From an uncultured Chitinophagaceae bacterium (GTDB taxonomy: Bacteria > Bacteroidota > Bacteroidia > Chitinophagales > Chitinophagaceae): DNA of 64,000 nucleotides. Shown piece after piece: positions 18,989-28,540 of the stretch (position 1 is its first letter; each line of letters starts with the position of its first letter). The stretch covers positions 1-64,000 of the forward strand of contig CAKZFX010000024.1 of NCBI GenBank assembly GCA_936908745.1, given 5' to 3'. The notes under the pieces are model-generated. The model was not told the origin of the DNA and ran no database searches. It saw nothing but the letters and a program-made list of their open reading frames with translations. Made by a program: the position numbers and the translations under genes.

Positions 18989-19341
18989 TTACCATCTCAA
19001 ATTACTTCTTGCTTGAAATAATTTTTTCGCGATAATCCGTATCAGTTCTTCTGTTTTTTCTATTAATGATCTGCCTGTTGGATAAATTTTGCTCCGTTCA
19101 CAAATAAAAAGCCAGTACAAGGTTTCATTTGCTTCCTTTATGGCAACTTTATTTTGTGAATGAAATCTGCCCGGCTTTCCGCATGTTGTGCTTCAAAAAT
19201 ATTTGCTCCGATAGATGTCCCACTTCGTAGCAACTGCTTTGAAACAACATACTTCTTCTTCTCATCCAGCAATTCACAGAACTTAACGATTTCTACTCCG
19301 AAATCAAGCGATTTGTCAACTACAAGATTTTTAGTTTCTAT
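18989..19341 (-). pseudogene. decayed four-helix-bundle (23S rRNA intervening-sequence protein) gene
   Basis: Translating the minus strand gives the family pattern in two frames: LVVDKSLDFGVEIVKFCELL, then SKQLLRSGTSIGANIFEAQ and ESRADFIHK in one frame, and KVAIKEANETLYWLF through SLIEKTEELIRIIAKKLFQ in the next. The frames join at the A-run complementary to 19152-19155, where one base is missing. The 353-bp span equals 118 codons minus one base, the normal family length. The expected start codon reads ATA (19341-19339) rather than ATG. The family (S23/IVP, TIGR02436-like) is of unknown cellular role. It lies in the sdh operon between sdhA and sdhB, same strand. No intact open frame of useful length remains. 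Confidence 0.85.
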
Positions 19342-19426
19342 AATGTAAAAAATTAAAGGGTGAATGAATATCCTAATTTACAAACAACCCCTCATTTTCA
19401 CATTCTCACACTTTCATATTCGCACA

Positions 19427-21403
19427 TTACTTATAGCTTCTCTGCGTCGGTTTCGCCACTTCAAACGTCAACTCCTCTTTATGCAACTCCCAGTTACTAT
19501 CCGACTTATACTCCCATGCTGATACATACGCAAACTGGTCGTCTTTTCTTTCTGCTTCACCTTCGGCTGTCTGGCTTTCTTCACGGAAGTGACCACCACA
19601 GCTTTCGTTGCGGTTCAGCGCATCTTTACACATCAATTCGCCCAACTCAATAAAGTCAGCCACACGACCGGCCTTATCCAGTTCAGGGTTCATTTCAGTT
19701 ATAGCGCCGGGAATACGCACATCACTCCAGAATTCTTTTTTCAGCTCTTGTATTTCAGTGATCGCTTCTTTCAAGCCTTGTTCATTTCTCGCCATACCGC
19801 ATTTCTCCCACATGATCTTACCCAGGCGTTTATGGAAGCTCTCAACACTTTGTTTTCCTTTAATGTTCATCAGGGTATTGATACGATCGGAAACTGCTTT
19901 CTCCGCTTGTTCAAATGCTTCGTGTGTCGTTGGAATGGGTTTCACAGCGATTTCATCGGCCAAATAATTACCAATGGTATAAGGAATAACAAAATAACCA
20001 TCGGCCAATCCCTGCATCAGTGCAGAAGCGCCTAAACGGTTGGCACCATGATCAGAGAAATTCGCCTCGCCCAGCGCATACAAACCTTTTACGTTGGTCA
20101 TCAGTTCATAATCCACCCAAAGGCCACCCATCGTGTAGTGAACAGCCGGGTAAATTCTCATCGGCACTTCGTACGGATTTTCGCCTGTGATCTTTTCATA
20201 CATATCAAACAGGTTACCATACTCTTCTTTCACCACCTCTTTACCCAAACGGGTCAGCGTTTCGATATCAGGATTCTGAATCCCTTGTTTGGTGGCTTCT
20301 GTTTTACCGTATTTATTAATAAGATTGAATTTGAAATCGAGGTACACCGCTTGTTTGGTAGTGCCTACGCCAAAGCCTGCATCACATCTTTCTTTAGCAG
20401 CCCTTGAAGCCACATCGCGGGGAACAAGGTTACCAAATGCAGGGTAACGTCTTTCCAAATAATAATCCCTTTCTTCTTCAGGAATATCGTTGGGTCGGCG
20501 GTTATCATCTTTTTTCTTAGGCACCCAGATACGTCCGTCATTCCGCAATGATTCAGACATCAGGGTCAGTTTACTTTGGTGATCGCCACTTACAGGGATA
20601 CAGGTCGGGTGAATTTGCGTGAAACAAGGATTACCAAAATAAGCGCCTTGTTTATGAGCTTTCCATGCGGCGGTTACATTACTGCCCATCGCATTGGTAG
20701 AAAGATAAAATACGTTGCCATAGCCACCGCTGCATAATAATACGGCGTGACCAAAATGTCTTTCCAGTTGGCCGCTTACAAGGTCTCTTGCAATAATACC
20801 TCTCGCTTTGCCATCGATCATTACGATATCCAGCATTTCATGGCGGCTATACATTTCCACGTTGCCCAGCGCCACTTGTCTTTCCAGCGCCTGGTAAGCG
20901 CCTATCAATAATTGCTGACCGGTTTGACCAGCCGCATAAAAAGTTCTTTTTACCTGTGTGCCACCAAAAGAACGGTTATTTAATAAACCGCCATATTCCC
21001 TTGCAAAAGGAACACCTTGCGCCACACATTGGTCAATGATGTTGACACTTACTTCTGCCAAACGGTGTACGTTGGACTCTCTTGCACGGTAGTCACCGCC
21101 TTTTACTGTATCATAAAATAAACGGAACACAGAGTCGCCATCGTTCTGGTAATTTTTAGCGGCGTTGATACCACCCTGTGCAGCGATGGAGTGTGCACGA
21201 CGAGGTGAATCCTGGAAGCAAAATGCTTTTACTTTATAACCCAGTTCGCCCAACGCAGCGGCGGCCGATGCACCGGCGAGACCTGTTCCGATGATGATCA
21301 CTTCCAGCTTACGCTTATTGGCAGGGTTCACCAGTTTACAGTGTCCTTTATAATATGTCCATTTCTGATCTAATGGTCCTGAAGGAATTTTTGAATCCAA
21401 CAT
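19427..21403 (-). CDS. sdhA: succinate dehydrogenase/fumarate reductase flavoprotein subunit
   Basis: 658 aa. FAD-binding Rossmann motif GTGLAGASAAAALGELGY is near the N-terminus. The flavinylation segment HSIAAQGGINAAKNY carries the histidine expected to bind FAD covalently. The substrate site includes FTQIHPTCIPVSGDHQSKL. The long form with a late KDDQFAYVSAWEY segment is the type that pairs with a single cytochrome b558 anchor. It oxidises succinate to fumarate in the TCA cycle and feeds menaquinone. It is 39 bp downstream of sdhC. Confidence 0.97.
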   Translation of the reverse strand: MLDSKIPSGPLDQKWTYYKGHCKLVNPANKRKLEVIIIGTGLAGASAAAALGELGYKVKAFCFQDSPRRAHSIAAQGGINAAKNYQNDGDSVFRLFYDTVKGGDYRARESNVHRLAEVSVNIIDQCVAQGVPFAREYGGLLNNRSFGGTQVKRTFYAAGQTGQQLLIGAYQALERQVALGNVEMYSRHEMLDIVMIDGKARGIIARDLVSGQLERHFGHAVLLCSGGYGNVFYLSTNAMGSNVTAAWKAHKQGAYFGNPCFTQIHPTCIPVSGDHQSKLTLMSESLRNDGRIWVPKKKDDNRRPNDIPEEERDYYLERRYPAFGNLVPRDVASRAAKERCDAGFGVGTTKQAVYLDFKFNLINKYGKTEATKQGIQNPDIETLTRLGKEVVKEEYGNLFDMYEKITGENPYEVPMRIYPAVHYTMGGLWVDYELMTNVKGLYALGEANFSDHGANRLGASALMQGLADGYFVIPYTIGNYLADEIAVKPIPTTHEAFEQAEKAVSDRINTLMNIKGKQSVESFHKRLGKIMWEKCGMARNEQGLKEAITEIQELKKEFWSDVRIPGAITEMNPELDKAGRVADFIELGELMCKDALNRNESCGGHFREESQTAEGEAERKDDQFAYVSAWEYKSDSNWELHKEELTFEVAKPTQRSYK

Positions 21404-21442
21404 ATCAATCTATTTTCGAATTACGATTAGATTTTGAGTCAA

Positions 21443-22120
21443 TTAGTCTATCCAGCCGAAGTAAAAACTAAGCGGCATTAATGCAAATGCCAGCGGCACA
21501 ATAATAGAAAAAGCGATGCCCGTTGCATTGAGCAGGCTTAAATACTTTTTATTGCTTACACCAATGGTGCGGAAAGCACTCTGGAAACCATGTACAAGGT
21601 GCCATGCCAGTGAGATACACCCCAGAATATATACAATCACCACCCACTCTGTCTGGAACACATGCTTCATTTCTTCGTACAAAGAAATTTCAGGGCCTAA
21701 TAACCAGCCCTGGTTGCTGCGGTTAGGCACCCAGAAATGAGCAAGGTGAATGACAAGAAAAATTAATATTAAGGTGCCGAGCAATCCCATGCTGCGGCTG
21801 TACCATTTGCTGCCTTTATTACCCATCGGCACAGCATACCCTTTCTTCCGTTTGCTGCGGTTCTGGAATTCAAGCATCAATCCCTGCACGATGTGCAACA
21901 GGATACCGGCCATCAATCCTATTTCCAGGACACGCGGCACTATGTTAGAGCCCATAAAATGAGCGCCGGCCTCAAACATTTTGCCGCCGTCATTGGCCCA
22001 GATAGTCGCATTGAGCGCAACGTGAACAACCAGGAAAAGAATTAAAAAAATACCCGTAAGGGCCATTACCCATTTTTTGCCGATCGAAGATGTAAACAAT
22101 TCAGACCATTTCATAAGCAA
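21443..22120 (-). CDS. sdhC: succinate dehydrogenase cytochrome b558 subunit
   Basis: 225 aa with about five transmembrane helices. It fits the Bacillus-type di-heme cytochrome b558 anchor (TIGR02046-like). Candidate heme-ligand histidines lie in the helices (VVHVALNATIW, LLHIVQG, VIHLAHFW, AWHLVHGFQSAF). It anchors SdhAB to the inner membrane and transfers electrons to menaquinone. It is the first gene of the operon; the M3 start (21443 to 22114) is possible because the frame begins MLMKW. Confidence 0.95.
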   Translation of the reverse strand: MLMKWSELFTSSIGKKWVMALTGIFLILFLVVHVALNATIWANDGGKMFEAGAHFMGSNIVPRVLEIGLMAGILLHIVQGLMLEFQNRSKRKKGYAVPMGNKGSKWYSRSMGLLGTLILIFLVIHLAHFWVPNRSNQGWLLGPEISLYEEMKHVFQTEWVVIVYILGCISLAWHLVHGFQSAFRTIGVSNKKYLSLLNATGIAFSIIVPLAFALMPLSFYFGWID

Positions 22121-22212
22121 CGTACTTGAAGTAGAAATCTATTTTTGCAAAAATACTACGCGAACGCCAAAAATTGACAAAAGATTTACAATGATTACTC
22201 AACCAGCCTCAT

Positions 22213-22779
22213 TTAATTGGTCAGCCGGGACATTTGATCATTGTCTATCTTCTTAAAAAGGTGGAAAGGTTTATAAGTGCGCCAGTTATCAAGCTCTATT
22301 AACTCCACGTAACGGTTGAGCTTGCTGCGTTTGAAATCATACTGGGTCTGTTCCGGCATATTGATACAAACGATCCAGCCATTTTCGTCCGACAATTCTT
22401 CGTACAATTCCTCGTAATAATCAATAACACCGCTATGAAAATTGAGAACGTTCTCGGTAATTAAAATAAACTTAGAAATGCCTTGTGTCATAAATTCTTC
22501 CAGCACATCCCGTTTCAGCGTCATAATATCATTTTCAATGGCATCGTTCCACTCGCCTATCATTTCGATAATGGCGTACTTTTCATCATAATCGGCCATC
22601 AATACTTTCAGGTACAGCGTGCGGCTGCCAAACTCATCCCATTGCGGATGGATATAATAATTGTAAACCGTTTGGGAAAACTCAAACTCAGAATACGTTC
22701 TTCCAAAAAACGGTGAACGCTGATCTTCTTCACTTGTATAAATATGCCGCCAATTGTAAAAAGGTTCTATGTCTTGCAT
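22213..22779 (-). CDS. conserved hypothetical cytoplasmic protein
   Basis: 188 aa, acidic, no signal peptide or membrane segment. I do not recognise a family. Visible features are an aromatic-rich N-terminus (IEPFYNWRHIY), a run of acidic residues in the middle (DYYEELYEELSDENGW) and a basic, aromatic C-terminal part. It begins 36 bp after the predicted membrane protein gene and so may be the last gene of the thr transcript. Confidence 0.7.
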   Translation of the reverse strand: MQDIEPFYNWRHIYTSEEDQRSPFFGRTYSEFEFSQTVYNYYIHPQWDEFGSRTLYLKVLMADYDEKYAIIEMIGEWNDAIENDIMTLKRDVLEEFMTQGISKFILITENVLNFHSGVIDYYEELYEELSDENGWIVCINMPEQTQYDFKRSKLNRYVELIELDNWRTYKPFHLFKKIDNDQMSRLTN

Positions 22780-22815
22780 AATCGGTACAAAGTTACGACG
22801 GAAAAATATATTGTT

Positions 22816-23592
22816 TTACCAATGAGACGAAGACGAACTGAACATATCCACCAATGCCCGGCCTAAAACAAATGCAAATATGAGCAGGAGACGTTTCCGG
22901 TTGCCACTGGCTTTCCGGTCTTCCATAAAAAACAAATAACGAAGGGGTAAATAAAAGAACAAAAACAGGAAAGAAAGAAATAAGAACAGGAACCAGATAT
23001 CACCAAAGCTTTTGGTGGAGGCATGGGCCAGCATTTCCATCACTCCTTTTTCCCAGAAAAGAAAAGTGAAAAAGGAAACCCCGGCTATCAAAAACAGGTC
23101 AGCAATCAATTCAAAGCGAAAGATAAATTCCTCGCTGTATTTTCTTTTAAACTTCCGGTTGCTTTTGCTGCGATATACTAACCATGTCAATACAAAAGCC
23201 CATAGAGTGGAAAGCAATGCTATCTGCCAGCTCATGGTGCTGTCTTTTGCCATCGAAGGCAAACCAAATAGCTGACGAAATAAGGGTTCGGCCAAAATAA
23301 CCATGCTGACAATGATAAACCAATGGCCTGCCAGCAGGAAAATAATATAAGGAACAGGTTCTACAATGCGGGGCAGATGACTCAGCCGGTAACTCAACGG
23401 GAAATCTTTCAACGCAGCGCCGAGTGTGTAGCTCAATAAGGCAACCAATATCCACACATAAAATGACTGTGACCAGATAAACTTACTCAACGTGGGAAAA
23501 AAGAAACCCAATGCAAAACTGATACCGATGACCAGCCAGTCAAATAAAGCGGCCCGGTTGAGCTGTATAGATTCCCGCAAAGATGATGACAT
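22816..23592 (-). CDS. predicted multi-pass membrane protein downstream of thrC
   Basis: 258 aa with about six or seven hydrophobic helices (for example FDWLVIGISFALGFFF, YIIFLLAGHWFIIVSM and IWFLFLFLSFLFLFFYLPL) and a Ser-rich C-terminus. No family is recognised. It starts only 6 bp after the thrC stop codon, so it is very probably co-transcribed with the thr genes. An export or transport role related to amino acids is a guess with no sequence support. Confidence 0.75.
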   Translation of the reverse strand: MSSSLRESIQLNRAALFDWLVIGISFALGFFFPTLSKFIWSQSFYVWILVALLSYTLGAALKDFPLSYRLSHLPRIVEPVPYIIFLLAGHWFIIVSMVILAEPLFRQLFGLPSMAKDSTMSWQIALLSTLWAFVLTWLVYRSKSNRKFKRKYSEEFIFRFELIADLFLIAGVSFFTFLFWEKGVMEMLAHASTKSFGDIWFLFLFLSFLFLFFYLPLRYLFFMEDRKASGNRKRLLLIFAFVLGRALVDMFSSSSSHW

Positions 23593-23598
23593 GCAACG

Positions 23599-24900
23599 TC
23601 AGGATTTATTCCATAAATAAGATTTCAGTTCATCATAGAGCGGCTGTATAAATATACTGTGCTTTTCGTTGCGCATCATCGGTTGCAGGGAGGCGGGCAC
23701 GGGAATTTTTTGCCCTGTGATCGCTTCCACCGCGTCCGGAAACTTTACCGGGTGCGCCGTTTCAAGAAAAATGCCTTTTTTGCCCGGTTGGTTTTGAAGA
23801 AAACGTTCCAGGGCCAAATAGCCAACGGCTCCATGCGGATCGGCGAGATAGCCTGTTTGTTCATGCACTCTTTTAATGGTTGCCTTCGTTTCCTCGTCCG
23901 TTATAGTGTAAGAGCTCAATTTCTTTTTCAGTTCGGGAAACTGGTGATTAAATATTTCGAGTATGCGGACAAAATTGCTGGGGTTGCCTACATCCATAGC
24001 ATTGCTTAAGGTAGCAACAGCCTGTTTAGGTTTGAGATCGCCTGTTTGCAGGTAATCGCTTACAATATCATTGACATTACAGGCGGCAATAAAATGATCC
24101 ACCGGTAAACCGGATTGCATCGCTAAAATACCGGCGCAAATGTTTCCAAAATTGCCGCTGGGTACAGCGATCACAGGTGGGTTATCTTTTTCCACCCATT
24201 GTTTGTACGCAAAGAAATAATAAAACTGTTGCGGCAGCCATCTTGCCACGTTGATCGAATTGGCAGAAGTCAGGAATAATCTTTGGTTCAACGCCTCATC
24301 GGTAAAAGCCTGTTTTACCATTTGCTGGCAATCGTCAAAGGTGCCGTCCACTTCCAGCGCATGGATATTATTACCCAATGTTGTCAACTGTTTTTCCTGA
24401 ACAGGGCTCACTTTGCCGGAAGGATATAAAATAACAACCTCCACTCCTTCTACGTTATAAAAACCATTGGCTACAGCACCGCCGGTGTCGCCGGACGTGG
24501 CCACCAGTACCGTCACTTTTCGTGAATCGTTTTTTACAAAATGTCCGAGACAACGGCTCATAAACCGGGCGCCAATATCTTTAAACGCCAATGTGGGCCC
24601 ATGAAATAACTCTAAGGATGAAATGCTGTCGTTCACCTTCACCAACGTGATCGGGAAATTGACTGTTTCATTTACGATACTGCGCAATTCATCATCCGCT
24701 ATTGTATCCCCCACATAAGGTTTGATAATAGTAAATGCAATTTCTTCGTTGGAGTAAGCTGTGATATTCTCAATAATTTCCTTTGGAATCACAGGAATGG
24801 TTTCCGGGAAATACAAACCTTTATCCGGTGCCTGCCCGTTAATCGTCGCTTCCCTGAAAGAGACTTCCGCCGCCTTTCTATTCGTAGAGTAGTATTTCAT
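23599..24900 (-). CDS. thrC: threonine synthase
   Basis: 433 aa from the ATG at 24900 (MKYYSTNRKAAEVSF, the usual family start); an in-frame ATG 18 bases upstream is less likely. PLP-dependent fold II enzyme. The PLP lysine is in GPTLAFKDIGARF (about residue 107). Phosphate-binding ATSGDTGGAVANGF follows. It converts O-phospho-homoserine to threonine, the last step of the pathway. It is 67 bp after thrB in the order thrA-thrB-thrC. Confidence 0.97.
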   Translation of the reverse strand: MKYYSTNRKAAEVSFREATINGQAPDKGLYFPETIPVIPKEIIENITAYSNEEIAFTIIKPYVGDTIADDELRSIVNETVNFPITLVKVNDSISSLELFHGPTLAFKDIGARFMSRCLGHFVKNDSRKVTVLVATSGDTGGAVANGFYNVEGVEVVILYPSGKVSPVQEKQLTTLGNNIHALEVDGTFDDCQQMVKQAFTDEALNQRLFLTSANSINVARWLPQQFYYFFAYKQWVEKDNPPVIAVPSGNFGNICAGILAMQSGLPVDHFIAACNVNDIVSDYLQTGDLKPKQAVATLSNAMDVGNPSNFVRILEIFNHQFPELKKKLSSYTITDEETKATIKRVHEQTGYLADPHGAVGYLALERFLQNQPGKKGIFLETAHPVKFPDAVEAITGQKIPVPASLQPMMRNEKHSIFIQPLYDELKSYLWNKS

Positions 24901-24967
24901 GTATAATTTAATATGCAAAAAAAATCGTATCTTTATAGTATAATCCTTCTTTAAGAACTCCAGACTC

Positions 24968-25909
24968 TCAACTGATTTTCTCCCGACTCTCGACCATTTC
25001 CACTCCCTTACTATTAATCGTCGTCACATACGTATTAAAATCAATCCCAATTCTTGTGTAAACTTCCTGCATCACTTTTTCCACTGCTTTAGCAGTTGCT
25101 TCATCTTCGCTCAACATAAATACCGAAGGGCCTGAACCCGAAATGCCGCCGCCTAATGCACCGGCTTCTTTACACTTCATTTTTACTTCATCAAAACCCG
25201 GTATCAAAATGCTGCGCACAGGTTCGATGATCACATCTTCCAACGAACGGCCAATGAGTGCATGATCGTTTTTGATAAAGCCTGTCACCAATCCCGCAAT
25301 ATTGCCCCATTGCCTGATGGCATCTTTCAGCAATATTTTTTCTTTGAGGATTTGTCTTGCATCGGAAGTACGGACTTCTATTTGCGGATGCACGACTGTA
25401 ACATATAGATCAGGCGAAGCCAGCGGCACAATATCCAGCGGATGAATAGAGCGGATCAGCGTAACGCCGCCGAGAATACAAGGCGTGATATTGTCCGCAT
25501 GTTTAACACCCGAAGCCAGTTTTTCTCCATTCATGGCAAACTGGATCAGTTCATCATTGGAAAAAATATTGCCCAATAAACGATTGGCTGCTACGGCTGC
25601 CCCGGCGGCGCTGGCCGCACTGGAGCCCAAACCACTTCCCGGTTTGATTCTTTTTTCAATTGTCACTTCAAAGCCGGTATTGCCGCCTGTTTTGTCCATG
25701 ATAGATTGCAACACCACACCCGCCACATTCTTAGCAGGCTCTGTTGGCAATCCATAATTGTCCCTGTTGTGAATAATAATTTCTGGTTCATCCAGCAATG
25801 ATAATTCCATGATATCATAAGGCTCATTCAACGCCATCCCTAAAATATCAAAACCACATACAAGATTGGCCACCGTTCCCGGGCACTTTACTTTTATTAC
25901 TTTACTCAT
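24968..25909 (-). CDS. thrB: homoserine kinase
   Basis: 313 aa GHMP kinase. The ATP loop is PGSGLGSSAASAAGAAVAA (about residues 91-109) and the C-terminal GHMP motif is GGGISGSGPSVFML. It phosphorylates homoserine with ATP. It is 75 bp after thrA and 67 bp before thrC, so all three pathway enzymes are adjacent. Confidence 0.97.
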   Translation of the reverse strand: MSKVIKVKCPGTVANLVCGFDILGMALNEPYDIMELSLLDEPEIIIHNRDNYGLPTEPAKNVAGVVLQSIMDKTGGNTGFEVTIEKRIKPGSGLGSSAASAAGAAVAANRLLGNIFSNDELIQFAMNGEKLASGVKHADNITPCILGGVTLIRSIHPLDIVPLASPDLYVTVVHPQIEVRTSDARQILKEKILLKDAIRQWGNIAGLVTGFIKNDHALIGRSLEDVIIEPVRSILIPGFDEVKMKCKEAGALGGGISGSGPSVFMLSEDEATAKAVEKVMQEVYTRIGIDFNTYVTTINSKGVEMVESREKIS

Positions 25910-25984
25910 TTTTTAAATTCAAAGTGAAAAATCGGAAATGAGTTGTTGAGAAAATCCAACTTTCGATTTTCAATTTCCGATTTA

Positions 25985-28426
25985 TTATTTACCCGCCCTG
26001 ATAATATCCGCAAACACACCGCTGGCCGTTACCTCTGCGCCTGCGCCCGCTCCTTTTACCACCATTGGTTGTTCTTTATAACGGTCTGTATAAAACAGAA
26101 CGATATTGTCTTTGCCATACAGGTGATAAAGGTCGTGCTGCGGATCAATATGCTGTAAGCCTACCGATGCTTTACCATCGTTGTACGAGGCAACAAACTT
26201 CAGTTTACAATTTTTTGCATTCGCTTCTGCCAGCAACTGTTTAAAATGGTCTTCATGTTTTTCCATTTCGGCATAAAAATCCTCTACCGAACCTTGCATA
26301 CAGCTTTCGGGCATAAAAGAAATATTACTTAACTCATCCATTTCGATTTGCTGCCCCGCTTCTCTTGCCAGGATCATGATCTTGCGCATTACATCTACGC
26401 CACTAAGGTCAAGGCGTGGATCGGGTTCGGTATAGCCTTCATCCTGCGCCTGTTTTACAACGGCTGCAAACTGGCGGCTGCCATCATAATTATTAAACAC
26501 AAAATTCAATGTGCCACTCAGCACCGCTTCCATACGATGTACACGGTCGCCGCTGCTTACAAGGTCATTCAGCGTGGCGATCACCGGCAAGCCGGCACCC
26601 ACATTGGTTTCAAACAGGAACTGGCAATTATATTCACGGGCAAGGTCTTTCAACTTCTTATAATTAGGATAAGCTGACGAAGCCGCCACTTTATTACAAG
26701 CCACTACCGAAATACTTTTTTGCAATAGCTGGTTATAAATAGCCGCCACCGCATCATTTGCCGTAATGTCAACAAAAATGGAATTGCGCAGGTTTTTAGC
26801 GATCACTGTATTGACAAAGACCGAAAGATTTGCCGGTTCGCCATTTTCAAGCAATTCTTTCCAGTTGTTAATATCAATACCTTCTTCGCTGATCAGCATT
26901 TTGCGGCTATTGGTGATACCGGCGATCCTTACTTGCAACTTCATTCGCTGTTGCAGGAAATCCAACTGCTGCTGCAACTGTCCTAACAACTTGGCGCCCA
27001 CATTTCCCGTGCCTGCGATAAATAAATTGATCTGTTTGTAAGAGGCTTCAAAAAACTCTTCATGCAAAACATTGATCGCTTTTTTTACATCTTTGGTAGC
27101 GATCACCGCCGAAATATTCTTCTCCGACGACCCTTGCGCAATCGCCCGGATATTGACAGCATTGCGTCCCATGGCGCTGAACATACGTCCGCTGATACCC
27201 GGGTGGCTTTTCATATTCTCGCCTACCAATGCTGCAATGGACAGGTCTGTTTCAATTTTCAGCGGCTCCACTTTTTGCAAAGTGATCTCATTGGAGAAAG
27301 CCGCATCCACTGCCTGCTTCGCTTTTTGCGCCGAAGCCGTATCAATGGCCACGCAGATAGAATGTTCCGAAGAGCTTTGCGTGATCAGGATCACATTTAT
27401 CTTTTCATTGCTCAGGGCTTCAAATAAACGCTTGGAAAAACCGGGAATGCCGATCATGCCGCTTCCTTCGAGGCTGATCAGTGAAATATTATTGATGCTT
27501 GAAATGCCTCTTACAATATTTCCATTCTTAGTAGACACCGCTTCTATCAATGTACCTTCGTCTGCAGGCGCAAATGTATTTTTGATCCATACCGGGATGC
27601 CCTTGCTCATCACAGGCTGAATGGTGGGCGGGTAAATAACTTTAGCGCCAAAATGAGATAACTCCATCGCTTCCTGGTAAGAAATATGCGGGATGATCTT
27701 TGCGTTTGCCGTCAACCGGGGATCGGCCGTCATCATGCCGCTTACATCTGTCCATATTTCCAGTAAAGAAGCATTCAATGCACCCGCAAAAATGGCGGCG
27801 GTAAAATCAGAACCGCCACGCCCCAATGTTGTCGTGATGCCTTCCGCATCCGATGCAATAAAACCCGGCACGATAAATAAGGAAACAGGCGTTGCAATAA
27901 AATAATCGTTGATCTTGATAAACGTTTTTTTAAAATCAACTTCCGCCGCTGTATAATTGGAATTGGTAATAATTAACTCCCTTGCATCAATCCATGCGCT
28001 GTCCGGCACTTCAGTCTTAAAGGCCGCAGCGATGATCTGCGAGGAAAGCCATTCACCATAGCTGCCGATGCGGTCTTTGGAACGGGGCGTTAACTCACGA
28101 AGCAAATAAATACCATTGCAGATATCTTCAATTTCATTGCAGCTTTTCTTTACTAAACTTAACAACTGGCTTTGGTTCGTCACCGGTATCAGTTGTTTCA
28201 CTGCTTCCAAATGACGTTGTTCGACCACCGCCAGTTTCTCTTTATAGGCTTCATCTCCTGCCGCAGCTAACGCCGCTGCGCCTAATAACAGGTCTGTGAC
28301 ACCACCTAAAGCAGACACCACCACGATCGTCCTGTCTTTTTTGATTTTCTCTTTTACAACCGCCAGCACTTTATTGATATTATCCGCATTGGCCACCGAT
28401 GTTCCGCCAAACTTTAAAACCTGCAT
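25985..28426 (-). CDS. thrA: bifunctional aspartate kinase / homoserine dehydrogenase I
   Basis: 813 aa, typical of ThrA. The N-terminal aspartokinase begins LKFGGTSVANADNINKVL and includes GFIASDAEGITTTLGRGGSD. Two ACT domains lie at about 315-460 (ISLISLEGSGMIGIPGFS and AALVGENMKSHPGISGRMF). The homoserine dehydrogenase half starts at LFIAGTGNVGAKLLGQL (about residue 472), with the catalytic region VVACNKVAASS. It performs the first and third steps toward threonine and is probably feedback-inhibited by threonine via the ACT domains. A Thr/Ile-rich leader peptide and terminator lie upstream (28512-28620), pointing to attenuation. Confidence 0.97.
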   Translation of the reverse strand: MQVLKFGGTSVANADNINKVLAVVKEKIKKDRTIVVVSALGGVTDLLLGAAALAAAGDEAYKEKLAVVEQRHLEAVKQLIPVTNQSQLLSLVKKSCNEIEDICNGIYLLRELTPRSKDRIGSYGEWLSSQIIAAAFKTEVPDSAWIDARELIITNSNYTAAEVDFKKTFIKINDYFIATPVSLFIVPGFIASDAEGITTTLGRGGSDFTAAIFAGALNASLLEIWTDVSGMMTADPRLTANAKIIPHISYQEAMELSHFGAKVIYPPTIQPVMSKGIPVWIKNTFAPADEGTLIEAVSTKNGNIVRGISSINNISLISLEGSGMIGIPGFSKRLFEALSNEKINVILITQSSSEHSICVAIDTASAQKAKQAVDAAFSNEITLQKVEPLKIETDLSIAALVGENMKSHPGISGRMFSAMGRNAVNIRAIAQGSSEKNISAVIATKDVKKAINVLHEEFFEASYKQINLFIAGTGNVGAKLLGQLQQQLDFLQQRMKLQVRIAGITNSRKMLISEEGIDINNWKELLENGEPANLSVFVNTVIAKNLRNSIFVDITANDAVAAIYNQLLQKSISVVACNKVAASSAYPNYKKLKDLAREYNCQFLFETNVGAGLPVIATLNDLVSSGDRVHRMEAVLSGTLNFVFNNYDGSRQFAAVVKQAQDEGYTEPDPRLDLSGVDVMRKIMILAREAGQQIEMDELSNISFMPESCMQGSVEDFYAEMEKHEDHFKQLLAEANAKNCKLKFVASYNDGKASVGLQHIDPQHDLYHLYGKDNIVLFYTDRYKEQPMVVKGAGAGAEVTASGVFADIIRAGK

Positions 28427-28466
28427 TCTATATAATTGATAAGTTGATTAAATAAATTTTGCCCGC

Positions 28467-28481
28467 AAGACCTTTGGTCTT
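28467..28481 (-). other. small hairpin in the thr leader downstream of the terminator
   Basis: AAGACC AAA GGTCTT forms a perfect 6-bp stem with a 3-nt loop about 40 bases before the thrA start. It is not followed by a T-run. It may affect thrA translation or mean nothing. Confidence 0.35.
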
Positions 28482-28511
28482 TATACAGCAAGCCGCCCGT
28501 TGTTTGATATG

Positions 28512-28540
28512 AAAAATTACAATCCGCTTAGCGGATCGTA
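28512..28540 (-). terminator. intrinsic terminator (attenuator) in the thr leader
   Basis: On the minus strand TACGATCCGC and GCGGATTGTA pair over ten positions (one G-T), loop TAA, followed by ATTTTT. The loop is the stop codon of the leader peptide, and the 5' arm contains its last Thr, Ile and Arg codons. It stands 86 bases before thrA, where a constitutive terminator would block the operon, so conditional termination is the natural reading. Confidence 0.8.

Noticed and set aside
19160..19348. 62-codon plus-strand frame in the sdhA-sdhB gap
   Set aside because: It is the antisense shadow of the decayed four-helix-bundle gene, whose minus-strand translation matches a known family.
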